Shown piece by piece: positions 1 through 7,690 of a DNA stretch of 32,707 bases. The stretch's first letter is position 1. The number at the start of each line of letters is the position of its first letter. This DNA comes from Acidipila sp. (GTDB lineage: Bacteria > Acidobacteriota > Terriglobia > Acidiferrales > UBA7541). Both the position numbers and the translations under genes were made by a program. Below the pieces are notes generated by a model, which was given only the letters and a program-made list of their open reading frames with translations, was not told where the DNA came from and made no database searches. The stretch is from assembly GCA_010365215.1 (NCBI GenBank), contig JAAFGT010000044.1, positions 1-32,707 on the forward strand, given 5' to 3'.

Positions 1-279
1 CACGCGCATGCCCACGCGCACGCCGCCGCGGGCCGCCGAGCCGACCGCCGCGACCACCCCGGCCAGCTCGTGGCCGAACAACGCGGGAGGCGTAATCATG
101 CGAGCGTGATAGCCGCGCTTCCACACTTTCAGGTCGGTGCCGCAGGTGAGAGCCACTTTGACGCGCACCAGCACCTCGTCATCCGCCAATTCCGGGATGG
201 CGACCTCTTCCACCTTTAAATCTTCGCGGCCGTAGAGCACTGCCGCGGTCATGTGTCCGTGCTGTTCTTCTATCCTCAT
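1..279 (-). CDS. Zinc-dependent alcohol dehydrogenase, N-terminal part (cut by window start)
   Basis: Medium-chain zinc alcohol dehydrogenase; only about 93 N-terminal residues are inside the window. Visible are the GroES-like domain start, the catalytic-zinc motif CGTD and the GHELAG motif (second zinc ligand His-Glu). The substrate cannot be told. It is the last visible gene of the shc-hpnA-hpnG-adh run and lies only 8 bp after the stop of another zinc dehydrogenase, so it is probably in the same operon. I chose the ATG at 279 because an AAGGA Shine-Dalgarno overlaps the upstream stop codon just before it. An in-frame ATG at 252, giving MTAAVLYG, matches the usual family N-terminus and is the alternative. 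Seen: motifs and spacing. Inferred: a redox role linked to the hopanoid operon. Confidence 0.85.
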   Translation of the reverse strand, partial: MRIEEQHGHMTAAVLYGREDLKVEEVAIPELADDEVLVRVKVALTCGTDLKVWKRGYHARMITPPALFGHELAGVVAAVGSAARGGVRVGMRV

Positions 280-287
280 CCTGTTCC

Positions 288-1403
288 TTACGGCTGTACT
301 ACCACTTTACACGAATCACCCACGGGGTGTGCTGCCAACTCCAGCGCGCGGGCGAATTGTTCCAGGGGGAACACATGCGTCACCAGGCTCCCGAGCGGCA
401 GCCGGCGCTCAAAAACCAGCCTGGCCGAAGCCTCCTGCAGGTCCACGTCAGCGCTGTAACTACCCAGAATTTCTTTTTCTTCAACCCCCACTGCCGCTGC
501 GGGAAAATCGATGCGCATCACCGGGTCGTTGTGCGCAAAGAGTAGGATGCGTCCGCCGGGCCTGGCGATACCCAGAGCCTCTTCCACCAGACGGGGATCG
601 GGCACCGCCACCAGGACGACATCTGCGCCGCGGCCTCCGGTTCGCGCGCGAATTTCCTCCGCTAATTTACTGCCCTGCGGATCGAACGCTTCCACCGCGC
701 CCAGCTCCACGCTTTTCGAGCGGCGCTCGGACATCGGATCGCTGGTATAGACTCGCCCTCCTTCCACCCGCGCCAGCATCATCAACAGCAGTCCGATGGG
801 CCCCTGGCCAATCACCACCACGGATTCGCCCCTGGCAACGCGCGCCTTGCGCACCGCTTTCCAGCAGGTGTTCACCGGCTCGAGGAAAGTGGCTTCTTCG
901 AAGCTGACCTCGTCGGGGATCGCTACCATACCGCGCTCCGCTACCCACGGCATCACGCGAACATATTCCGCAAAGCCGCCGCCATTGGCATCGAAGCCCG
1001 CGGTCACCCCGGTGGTTTTGTAAATTCTGCACTGAGAGAAGAGTTTTTTTTCGCAGAAGAAGCACGCGCCGCAGGGAATATGGTGAAAACTTACTACCCG
1101 GTCGCCGGGCTTCCACATCTTAACTTCCGCGCCCACCGACGCCACCGTACCGGCAATCTCGTGTCCGAAAATTTGCGGCGGCTTCACGAACCCGTGCTTG
1201 ATCTTCTTGATATCCGTGCCGCAGATGCCGCAGGCGGCCACGCGAATCAAGACTTCTCCAGCAGATATCTGCGGCACGGGCACGTCTTCCACTTCCACGC
1301 GTCCGGCGCCGCGATAGACCCCCGCACGCATGGTTGATTTTTCCGGCGCTGCCGCCGGCGCTCCCGGCTTTCGCGAAGCCAGCATGGCGTCCGCCCGGCT
1401 CAT
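288..1403 (-). CDS. Zinc-dependent alcohol/threonine-dehydrogenase-like oxidoreductase
   Basis: Medium-chain dehydrogenase that would oxidise an alcohol (or reduce a carbonyl) with NAD(P). Numbered from the internal Met at 1331, the catalytic zinc ligands are Cys37 in CGICGTD and His57-Glu58 in GHEIAG. Four cysteines (87, 90, 93, 101) form the structural zinc lobe, and GQGPIGLL starts the Rossmann fold. From Met 1331 the protein has 347 residues, the usual family length. The ATG at 1403 overlaps the hpnG stop as ATGA, with GGGAGG upstream, which would add 24 residues lacking conserved motifs; I give the coupled start, but 1331 or 1385 are possible. Its place directly behind hpnG and before a second dehydrogenase suggests a role in hopanoid or isoprenoid metabolism, which is inference. 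Confidence 0.88.
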   Translation of the reverse strand: MSRADAMLASRKPGAPAAAPEKSTMRAGVYRGAGRVEVEDVPVPQISAGEVLIRVAACGICGTDIKKIKHGFVKPPQIFGHEIAGTVASVGAEVKMWKPGDRVVSFHHIPCGACFFCEKKLFSQCRIYKTTGVTAGFDANGGGFAEYVRVMPWVAERGMVAIPDEVSFEEATFLEPVNTCWKAVRKARVARGESVVVIGQGPIGLLLMMLARVEGGRVYTSDPMSERRSKSVELGAVEAFDPQGSKLAEEIRARTGGRGADVVLVAVPDPRLVEEALGIARPGGRILLFAHNDPVMRIDFPAAAVGVEEKEILGSYSADVDLQEASARLVFERRLPLGSLVTHVFPLEQFARALELAAHPVGDSCKVVVQP

Positions 1404-2254
1404 ACCGCAGTTGCCTCCCGGAGAGCCAAGCTCGCTGCATCCTCCCCATCGCCATCGAGCGCGTTGAGGTAGAGGTCCAAAAAATCCGCCAGTGCGCGGG
1501 ATGCCTTGCGGCTCTGCAGGCCGAAGCGCATCAGCGCGGGAATGGAGCGCGGCGACTGCGCCACGCGACCCAGCAGCTTGCGCATCTTGATGCTTCCCTG
1601 CGCGTCGACCACGCCGTCGAAATCCATGGGCAGATCTTCGTCCCGCACATCGCTGATGGCGCGAACCGCCACGGCCGGAACCTTGGCGCCGGCGGCGGCG
1701 CGCATCACGAAGTAGCTTTCCATTTCCACTACATCGCCGCTCGACCCGAGCGACTGCTTCTGCGCTGCGGTAACGGCGATTTTTTCCACGGTAACAAAGC
1801 GGTTCACCAGCTTCGCGCCGCATGCGGAAGCGGTACGCAACAGTTGTGCGTCGCCGGGCAGGCTCGAAGTCGTTCCCCGCCAGCTCACGCGGCGCCCCAC
1901 CACAACATCCCCGGCACGGCAAGCCTCGGTCAATCCGCCCGCCAACCCGGAGGAGATGCAAAAATCCGGGGCCTCGCGAAACGCGCGGTGCAGCCGCAGC
2001 GCCGCATTCTGCCCGCCCATTCCGGTCAGCACCACGCGCACATCGCAGTTGGCCACGCGTGCCTGGTAAGTGAAAACAGCGTCCGCACCGGCAGCAGGTC
2101 GTCGTTGCACAGATCGCTGGGCAGATGGCTGGGTCGGTTGTTTGACAGGTTGTGTAACAGGTTGTGCAGCGGGCTGCTGTACCGGGAGAAACTTGTGCCG
2201 CGAGCGCCACGGGGCGAATTCGGAGAGCACCGCGAAGGTGACCAGTACTTTCAT
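1400..2254 (-). CDS. hpnG: Hopanoid-associated phosphorylase-family protein (HpnG-like)
   Basis: Member of the purine/uridine phosphorylase superfamily. HpnG is known to remove adenine from adenosylhopane to give ribosylhopane. The sequence shows the nucleosidase core: SSGLAGGL near residue 101, the substrate-binding EMES motif at 177-180 and the Ser-Asp pair at 201-202 that normally protonates the base. It starts 12 bp after hpnA and overlaps the downstream dehydrogenase by ATGA, so it sits inside the shc operon. Residues 25-51 are a Gln/Pro/Val/Thr-rich low-complexity insert between the first beta strand and the core, coded by short repeats, which is unusual for the family. A plain nucleoside phosphorylase is the alternative, but the operon context favours HpnG. 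Confidence 0.85.
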   Translation of the reverse strand: MKVLVTFAVLSEFAPWRSRHKFLPVQQPAAQPVTQPVKQPTQPSAQRSVQRRPAAGADAVFTYQARVANCDVRVVLTGMGGQNAALRLHRAFREAPDFCISSGLAGGLTEACRAGDVVVGRRVSWRGTTSSLPGDAQLLRTASACGAKLVNRFVTVEKIAVTAAQKQSLGSSGDVVEMESYFVMRAAAGAKVPAVAVRAISDVRDEDLPMDFDGVVDAQGSIKMRKLLGRVAQSPRSIPALMRFGLQSRKASRALADFLDLYLNALDGDGEDAASLALREATAV

Positions 2255-2266
2255 TTCGCCTGCGCG

Positions 2267-3313
2267 CTAAGCCGCCTCTGGCGAGTGCGCTGCGCGCGCC
2301 ACGTCGGAGCGGCGGGAAACGTAACCATTTTCTTCGTACCAGCGAACCGCGCGCTCCAGCGCAGCCTCCACCGCACCCGGTGTGAAACCAAGCTCGCGCC
2401 CGGCTTTGGAGCTGTCCACGAACATGCGGTGTCGCGCCATGCGCACGCCGTCCAGGGGAATCTGCGGCTCGCGCCGCAGCATGCGCGACATCACATGGTC
2501 GGCGCAAGCCGCCACGAAGGCCACGGCGTGGGGAAGGCGCACGCGCGGCGCTCGCCGCCCGGTGATTTTCGCCAGCACATCCAGAATCTCTTTGAGCGTC
2601 ATGTTACGGCCGCCGAGAATGTACCGCTCGCCCGGCTTCCCGCGCTCCGCGGCGTCGAGATGACCCTGCGCCACATCTTCCACCGGCACCACATTCAGTC
2701 CGGTGTCCACATAAGCAGGCATCTTCCCTTTCAGGAAATCCAGAATGATTTTCCCTGTCGGTGTGGGCTTCCAATCCCCGGGCCCCACCGGGGCAGTAGG
2801 GTTCACGATCACCACCGCAAAGCCCTCCGCCGCGGCGCGCCGCGCCTCTTCTTCCGCCAGGAACTTCGAGCGCTTGTAGTGCCCGATCATTTCCGAAAGC
2901 GATGCGTGAGTGGTTTCGTCGGGTAGCGCGCCGCCGCTGCGTGGCACGGCAATGGTGGCCACCGTGCTGGTGTAGACGAACCGGCGAACGGCGGCGTGGC
3001 GTGCCGCTTCCAGCAGGTTTCGCGTGCCCTCCACGTTGCTCTCGTAAATTTCAGCGGAATCGGAGGCCCATAGCCGGTAGTCGGCGGCCACGTGGAAGAC
3101 CACGTCGGCGCCCTGGACTGCGGCGCGCAAGGAAGCGGCGTCGCGAAGATCGCCGCGGGCGCGTTCCACAGAAATTCCCGCCAGCGCGTCGTACGAATTT
3201 GGTTTTGCGCTGGAGTCGCGCGTGAGTACACGCACCCGCTCCCCGCGCGCTACCAGCAGACGGGTCAGGTGACTGCCGACAAACCCGGTCGCGCCGGTGA
3301 TGAGCGTGGTCAT
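2267..3313 (-). CDS. hpnA: Hopanoid-associated NAD-dependent sugar epimerase/dehydratase HpnA
   Basis: Extended short-chain dehydrogenase/reductase of 348 residues. The N-terminal glycine-rich nucleotide-binding motif is TGATGFVGS (residues 6-14), and the catalytic pair is Tyr146 and Lys150 in YKRSK. Asp-Leu at the NAD adenine site (GDLRD, about 54-58) fits the family. HpnA is the SDR regularly found in hopanoid loci; its exact reaction is not settled. The gene lies between shc and hpnG on the same strand. The start at 3313 was chosen because the Rossmann motif begins six residues later; the open frame continues upstream without homology-like sequence. The Shine-Dalgarno is weak, and 76 bp separate it from the shc stop. 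Confidence 0.9.
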   Translation of the reverse strand: MTTLITGATGFVGSHLTRLLVARGERVRVLTRDSSAKPNSYDALAGISVERARGDLRDAASLRAAVQGADVVFHVAADYRLWASDSAEIYESNVEGTRNLLEAARHAAVRRFVYTSTVATIAVPRSGGALPDETTHASLSEMIGHYKRSKFLAEEEARRAAAEGFAVVIVNPTAPVGPGDWKPTPTGKIILDFLKGKMPAYVDTGLNVVPVEDVAQGHLDAAERGKPGERYILGGRNMTLKEILDVLAKITGRRAPRVRLPHAVAFVAACADHVMSRMLRREPQIPLDGVRMARHRMFVDSSKAGRELGFTPGAVEAALERAVRWYEENGYVSRRSDVARAAHSPEAA

Positions 3314-3389
3314 GGCAGAATACAAAAACGAGAAGTGGGAAAGCCCGGGTATGCTGGAATTGGACGCTTCGAAATTTTCAGCGCGCCCA

Positions 3390-5576
3390 TCATCGCACTC
3401 CGTTACTGCTGCGAGCTCCATTTCCATTCCCGTGATCCGCGTGGTGCTGGTCCGCGTGCTGCGCCGCGCCGCTGTGCGATTTTACGCCGTTTCCATTTGC
3501 GCCGTTTACGCTCAACCCGTTCCCGTTTGCCCCGTGGCCATGAGAGCCATGGCCCTTGGAATCCAAGCCGGTCTCTGCCGGCGCGAATAACAGCGAGCGA
3601 AATTCAGGCCCGCCGCTCAGGCGGTTCTGATAGCGAGCCAGGGCATACAGAGGGAAATAGTGCTTATAAAGGTGGTACTTCAGATAAAAAACGCTGGGGA
3701 ATCCGGTTCCGGTAAATTCAGACTCTTCCCACGTCCCCTCGCCGGTCTGCTGCTCGGTCAGATATTGCACGCTGCGTTCAATCGCTTTCTCCGTGGCCGG
3801 TTCGCGCTGCTCTCCCGAAGCCAGCAAGCCGATTAGCCCCCAGGCGGTCTGCGACGCCGTGCTGATCCCCTTGCCTTTGAGCGAAGGATCATCGTACGAG
3901 GCAATGGATTCCCCATATCCACCATCTGCATTCTGCACCGAGCTCAGCCAGGCAACGCCGCGCGCGGCCCAATCGGTGCATTCCTGCCCCAGCGCTTCCA
4001 GCGAGCGAATCACGCCCGAAGTTCCATACACGTAGTTCACGCCCCAGCGTCCGTACCACGATCCGTCAGCGCACTGGTCATGCTTAAGGAACGCTAGCGC
4101 GCGCCGGATCACCGGATGCGAGGCTGGCCAGCCAAAGCGCCCGAGGCATTCGATGACTCGCGCGGTAATATCCGCGGTGGCCGGATCGATCATGGCATTG
4201 TGATCGGCAAACGGCACCTGGGTCAGCACCCAGCAATCGTTGTTTTTGTCGAACGCGCCCCATCCGCCATCGTGATTCTGCATGCTGACCATCCACGTGA
4301 TTCCGCGGCGCAGCGCCTTTTCCATACGCTGGCGATCGGGGAAATCCACGCGTTGCAAAGCCATCAGGATAAACGCGGTATCGTCCACGTCGGGATAGAA
4401 ATCATTTCTGAACTCAAACGCCCATCCGCCCGGTTCGACTCCGGGATTTTTAACCATCCAGTCGCCGGGGCCCTCGATCTGATTATCCAGCAGCCAGCCC
4501 GCCGCACGAACCAGCGCGGGATGATTCGCGGGCAACCCGGCTTCTTCGAGCGCGACCATGGCGATGGCCGTATCCCACAAGGGAGAGCGGCACGGTTGCA
4601 GGCGAATGGTGTCGTTGTCTTCGAGCTCAAACCTGCACAGCTCGTTGATCTCGCGCACCGTGAGTGGATCCTCCGGCGAATGACCCAGCGCAATGAGCGC
4701 AAAGATCGCGTTCATCATCGCCGGGTAGATGGCGGCAAGCCCTTCGCTGCGCTCCAGGTGCCCGAGCAGCCAGCCTTCGGCCTTCTTCAGCGCACGCGCG
4801 CGCAGCGGCTTCCAGGGCATGCGTTCGTAAAGTTTGAATCCGCGGTCGAGCGCCAGGAAGAAATTTCTCCAGCTAACCACCTGGCTATCCCACTCGTACG
4901 AGCGCAGGCGGCGCTTCTGGTCCACAAACAGCTCATCTACGTGTTGCGTCTTCTCCACCGGCCAGCACGGCTTCAGCGCGTACAGGATAGTCAGCGGAAC
5001 CAGAATTCCCCTGGACCACGAGGACATCTCATAGAGGTTGACGTAAAACCAGTTGGGCAGCAGCAGAAATTCCGGCGGAATGGCCGGAGCCAGATCCCAT
5101 TCCACCGCGCCGACCAGCGCCAGATAAAAACGCTCGAAGGAATTGATCGCTTCCAGTCCGCCCAGTTGGTGCACACGCCGCCGGGCGCGTTCCATGTGCG
5201 GGGCATCCGCGCTGTCGCCGGCAAGCTTCAAACCGAAATAAGCTTTTACTGTCGCGTTGATTTCCGCGGGCCCGCCGCAGTAGATGTTCCAGCCGCCATC
5301 CGGCAGCTGGCGCCGCCGCACATAATTGGCCAGCTTCTCCACGCGCGCGCCGTCAAAACGCCCCAAAATGTGCAGGTAGAGAATGTAATCGGACTCCAGC
5401 GTAGTGTCCGCTTCGAGTTCCCCAAGCCAGTAACCTTCCGGGGCCTGAAGGCCCAGCATGTATTCGGTGGCTCGCTCGACCGACTCTTGCAGCCGATCGC
5501 CCAGCAGCGTTCCGCCCGAATTCTCAAATGACTCGGAACCTGAGAACCATCCAGGAATTTTTGCCCTTGTAGCCAT
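3390..5576 (-). CDS. shc: Squalene-hopene cyclase
   Basis: Cyclises squalene to hopene/hopanol, the committed step of hopanoid synthesis, as a monotopic inner-membrane enzyme. The catalytic acid motif DVDD is at residues 396-399 followed by Thr. Several QW-type repeats are visible (DGGW near 94-97, DGGWGAF near 437, DGSWYGRWGVNY near 504, DGGYGES near 551, GEGTWEE near 612). The core ends near residue 655. Residues 674-728 form an unusual tail rich in Gly, Asn, His and Ser that is not part of the cyclase fold. The ATG at 5576 has GAGGAG at 5580-5585. First gene of an operon with hpnA, hpnG and two dehydrogenases; a sigma70-like promoter and a structured leader precede it. Confidence 0.96.
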   Translation of the reverse strand: MATRAKIPGWFSGSESFENSGGTLLGDRLQESVERATEYMLGLQAPEGYWLGELEADTTLESDYILYLHILGRFDGARVEKLANYVRRRQLPDGGWNIYCGGPAEINATVKAYFGLKLAGDSADAPHMERARRRVHQLGGLEAINSFERFYLALVGAVEWDLAPAIPPEFLLLPNWFYVNLYEMSSWSRGILVPLTILYALKPCWPVEKTQHVDELFVDQKRRLRSYEWDSQVVSWRNFFLALDRGFKLYERMPWKPLRARALKKAEGWLLGHLERSEGLAAIYPAMMNAIFALIALGHSPEDPLTVREINELCRFELEDNDTIRLQPCRSPLWDTAIAMVALEEAGLPANHPALVRAAGWLLDNQIEGPGDWMVKNPGVEPGGWAFEFRNDFYPDVDDTAFILMALQRVDFPDRQRMEKALRRGITWMVSMQNHDGGWGAFDKNNDCWVLTQVPFADHNAMIDPATADITARVIECLGRFGWPASHPVIRRALAFLKHDQCADGSWYGRWGVNYVYGTSGVIRSLEALGQECTDWAARGVAWLSSVQNADGGYGESIASYDDPSLKGKGISTASQTAWGLIGLLASGEQREPATEKAIERSVQYLTEQQTGEGTWEESEFTGTGFPSVFYLKYHLYKHYFPLYALARYQNRLSGGPEFRSLLFAPAETGLDSKGHGSHGHGANGNGLSVNGANGNGVKSHSGAAQHADQHHADHGNGNGARSSNGVR

Positions 5577-5757
5577 CCACTCCTCAACACCTGAGCGAGC
5601 GCCCCCCTAGGGCTACCGCCCACGCTATTGTTCAGATATGCTTCCGCTCAGAACCCGGTTTCGATACACAACGACTGAGAGGATTTGACCCGGGCGTTCG
5701 ATGACTCTCAGCGGAAGGCCCGCCGGTCTTGGCGGGGAGCCTTCCTCTCCCCCAAAA
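5577..5757 (-). promoter_or_regulatory. Structured 5' leader of the shc operon, possible cis-regulatory RNA
   Basis: About 180 nt lie between the predicted start of transcription and the shc ATG, with no open frame I trust. Plus-strand coordinates of complementary arms: helix 1, 5713-5724 with 5731-5736 and 5740-5745 (12 bp with a 3-nt bulge); helix 2, 5675-5681 with 5705-5711 (7 bp); helix 3, 5591-5597 with 5645-5651 (7 bp), ending close to the ribosome binding site. An alternative 8-bp helix, 5641-5648 with 5710-5717, uses bases of both helix 1 and helix 3 and excludes them. Such mutually exclusive pairing is what a riboswitch or attenuator needs. I do not recognise a known riboswitch core. 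No covariation was tested; the function is inference. Confidence 0.4.
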
Positions 5758-5764
5758 CGCCTTA

Positions 5765-5793
5765 ATTATCGCCTCGAAGTGCTTTATCGTCAA
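5765..5793 (-). promoter_or_regulatory. Predicted sigma70-type promoter of the shc operon
   Basis: Read on the minus strand: TTGACG (5793-5788) as -35, a 17-bp spacer, and GATAAT (5770-5765) as -10. Both boxes are one base from consensus and the spacing is optimal. Transcription would start near 5757. It lies just past the end of the P-loop gene, so the hopanoid genes can be expressed apart from lpxD. Confidence 0.55.
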
Positions 5794-5804
5794 CAGAGAT
5801 GATG

Positions 5805-6432
5805 CTAAAGAGGCAACTTTGGCTGCATGGTGTTCCAAAAGCGGTGGGAGACGAAGCCGAGTAATTCCGCCGAAAGCGGCTCTCCCAGGGGCTGGAGGAA
5901 CGCTGGCCGGCCCACCAGAAGGCTTGGCGACACCCCCGGCCACGCGTCTTTTCCCAAAGCGGATCGCAGCACGTAAGCGTCGGCCCGGTCAAAGATACCG
6001 CAACGCGGTGGCCTTAAAGTCCTCTTGAGAAGGCTCTAGAACAGCCAGATAGAGCTGCGGGCGCAGCAACTGCAGGATGGCGTTGCTCTCGAGGATAACG
6101 TTTTCGGCCCCGCTCAGTGCCTCGCGCAGTGCCGGCATGCCGTCTGCCAGTTCTCCCTGCGGTGTCCGCAACCATAACGACCGCTTCGCGCCAGCCACCA
6201 GAAATCGCGACGTGTCGGTGCGTCCGCTGCGGTCCATCTCTTCGTCGAGGGCCACGGCATGATCGCGCGGCGCGCAGTCGCAGGGCTCGCCGTGCGCGCT
6301 GCAAAGGCTGTGGCCATACTGGGTGATCTTCACTGCGGTCCATCCAGCCTCAGGGAACGCACGGATGAGATCCACCACCAGCGAGGTTTTGCCCACGCTG
6401 CGGCTGTGCCCGCCTATGACCAGTGTACGCAT
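5805..6432 (-). CDS. P-loop NTPase (MobB-like), split by an in-frame TGA within an RF2-like frameshift site
   Basis: Starts at the ATG at 6432 (MRTLVIGG). Walker A is GGHSRSVGKT (residues 7-16). Cysteines 44, 51 and 53 form a compact cluster after HSLCSAHG. The fold resembles MobB-type GTPases of molybdopterin-guanine dinucleotide synthesis, but that assignment is tentative. The zero frame stops after 147 codons at TGA 5991-5989, in the context TAT CTT TGA C. In the +1 frame the protein continues at once as DRADAYVLRSALG and runs 61 residues to a TAG at 5807-5805, giving 208 residues. The continuation looks like real protein and is in the only frame that restores YLDRADAY. Either programmed +1 frameshifting, a frameshift mutation or a one-base sequence error explains it. 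It lies 54 bp after lpxD. Confidence 0.7.
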
Positions 6433-6486
6433 GATTTCGCAGTCCCAATCCCGGCACATCGCTTAAAATTGTCCGCGCCGATCTAT

Positions 6487-7599
6487 CTAGCCGTTTTCGC
6501 GCTTGCCTGCTTTCTTCTTTTCCCGCCAATCTTTCCCTAACTCAGGCAGCAAGGAAAGCCAGGCGTGCTGCTCCTTGAATTTGCTCAAGGGACGCGCGGG
6601 TGTTCCCCAATAGGGCTCTGTCCCGCGACGCAGAGTCTTGCCATTCAAGATTCCGGCCTGGCCTCCCACAATGGCGCCCTCCTCGATGCGGCAATGGTCG
6701 CCGATGCCTACTTGCCCGCTCAACGCCACGCGCCGGCCGATCACGCTGCTGCCGGAGATGCCCGTCTGCGAGGCGACCACGCTGTGTTCGCCAATCTCTA
6801 CGTTATGGCCCACCTGCACCAGGTTGTCGAGTTTCACGCCCGCGTCGATCCGCGTGACTCCGAGCGCGCCACGATCCACGCAGGTGTTGGCTCCAATCTC
6901 CACGTGGTCACCGATCTCCACGGTGCCGATCTGCGGGAATTTCACGTAGCGCTCGCCATCAAAGACGTAGCCGAATCCGTCGCCGCCAATAACTGCGCCC
7001 GAGTGGATGATCACTTCCCTGCCGAGGCGCGACCCGGCGTAGAGGGTGACATGGGAGTGCAGCCGGCACCCGGAGCCAATCCGCGCACCGCGCCCTACAA
7101 AACCAAATGCGCCGATTTCAGTGCCCGCGCCAATGGTCACGTCCTCCTCGATCACCGCGTACGGTCCGACTCCTACATTCGCGCCCAGTCTTGCATTGGC
7201 AGCGATCACCGCGGTAGGGTGAATTCCTCGCGCAATCGATTGCGGCGCTAGTAACCACTGGGCGGCGCGCGCAAAAGCCAGCTTCGGATTTTCCGCGCGC
7301 AAGATGGTCTTTCCGGGGAGCGCCACATCTCTGCCGGTTAGAACGCAACGCGCCGCTGAGGCTATCGCGCGTGCGGAGTGCCTCGATGATTCCAGATAGA
7401 TGACATCTGTCGCGGTGGCATTCTCCGGGCTGGCTACTCCCGAAAGCACCAGCCGCGCGTCGCCTTCGAGTCGCCCGCCAAGATGTTCAGCGAGATCGCC
7501 CGCCGTCCGCGCGCTCCTGGCCGGCTTGACCCCGGGGGTGGTACTGCTCTGGCGCTGCGTGGACTTTCGCAACTTCTTTTTCGGCGCTCGACGGGACAT
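6487..7599 (-). CDS. lpxD: UDP-3-O-(3-hydroxyacyl)glucosamine N-acyltransferase LpxD
   Basis: Third step of lipid A synthesis: transfers a 3-hydroxyacyl chain from acyl-ACP to the amine of UDP-3-O-acyl-glucosamine, in the cytoplasm. The N-terminal uridine-binding domain (about 40-140 of 370) is followed by a long left-handed beta-helix of hexapeptide repeats (IHPTAVI, ANARLGANV, VGPYAVI and so on) containing QVGHNVEIG, whose His is the expected catalytic base, and a C-terminal helical part with YWGTPARPL. I chose the ATG at 7599 because GGAGG lies 6 nt upstream; an ATG at 7641 would add 14 residues. The first 30 residues are Lys/Arg-rich (SRRAPKKKLRK), an odd basic extension. It follows an LpxL-type gene on the same strand. 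Its presence implies a lipid A-bearing outer membrane. Confidence 0.93.
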   Translation of the reverse strand: MSRRAPKKKLRKSTQRQSSTTPGVKPARSARTAGDLAEHLGGRLEGDARLVLSGVASPENATATDVIYLESSRHSARAIASAARCVLTGRDVALPGKTILRAENPKLAFARAAQWLLAPQSIARGIHPTAVIAANARLGANVGVGPYAVIEEDVTIGAGTEIGAFGFVGRGARIGSGCRLHSHVTLYAGSRLGREVIIHSGAVIGGDGFGYVFDGERYVKFPQIGTVEIGDHVEIGANTCVDRGALGVTRIDAGVKLDNLVQVGHNVEIGEHSVVASQTGISGSSVIGRRVALSGQVGIGDHCRIEEGAIVGGQAGILNGKTLRRGTEPYWGTPARPLSKFKEQHAWLSLLPELGKDWREKKKAGKRENG

Positions 7600-7650
7600 T
7601 GCAGCCTCCAAGGTTGCTCGATTAACTACGCACGCGATCACAACCGGGTC

Positions 7651-7690
7651 AACTCAGTTCAACTCAGTTCAATGCAGTTCAACGCAGACT
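7651..7690. repeat. Four imperfect 10-bp direct repeats
   Basis: Units AACTCAGTTC (7651-7660), AACTCAGTTC (7661-7670), AATGCAGTTC (7671-7680) and AACGCAGACT (7681-7690) sit between the acyltransferase stop and lpxD. The first two are identical and the last two degenerate, as in a decaying short tandem repeat. Confidence 0.8.

Noticed and set aside
288-2507. One 739-codon minus-strand frame joining hpnG territory to the dehydrogenase
   Set aside because: Its first half overlaps hpnG in another frame and has no protein-like composition; only the part from 1403 is coding.
1334-2926. 530-codon plus-strand frame
   Set aside because: Antisense to hpnG and hpnA, Arg/His-rich and without motifs; typical of a high-GC shadow frame.
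4116-5531. 471-codon plus-strand frame
   Set aside because: Antisense to shc, with no recognisable motif or start signal.
5655-5705. T-arm-like sequence in the shc leader, suggesting a tRNA
   Set aside because: The minus strand has GGGTCAAATCC, but one base of the usual GGGTTCAAATCC is missing and there is no acceptor or anticodon arm around it.
5700-5757. TPP riboswitch-like CTGAGAG in the shc leader
   Set aside because: The other conserved TPP element (CCTGAT...GGATAATGCC) is absent, and the genes downstream are unrelated to thiamine.
5632-5943. A separate small gene between shc and the P-loop gene
   Set aside because: It is a third frame running over the +1 continuation of the P-loop gene and the shc leader; the continuation reads better as protein.
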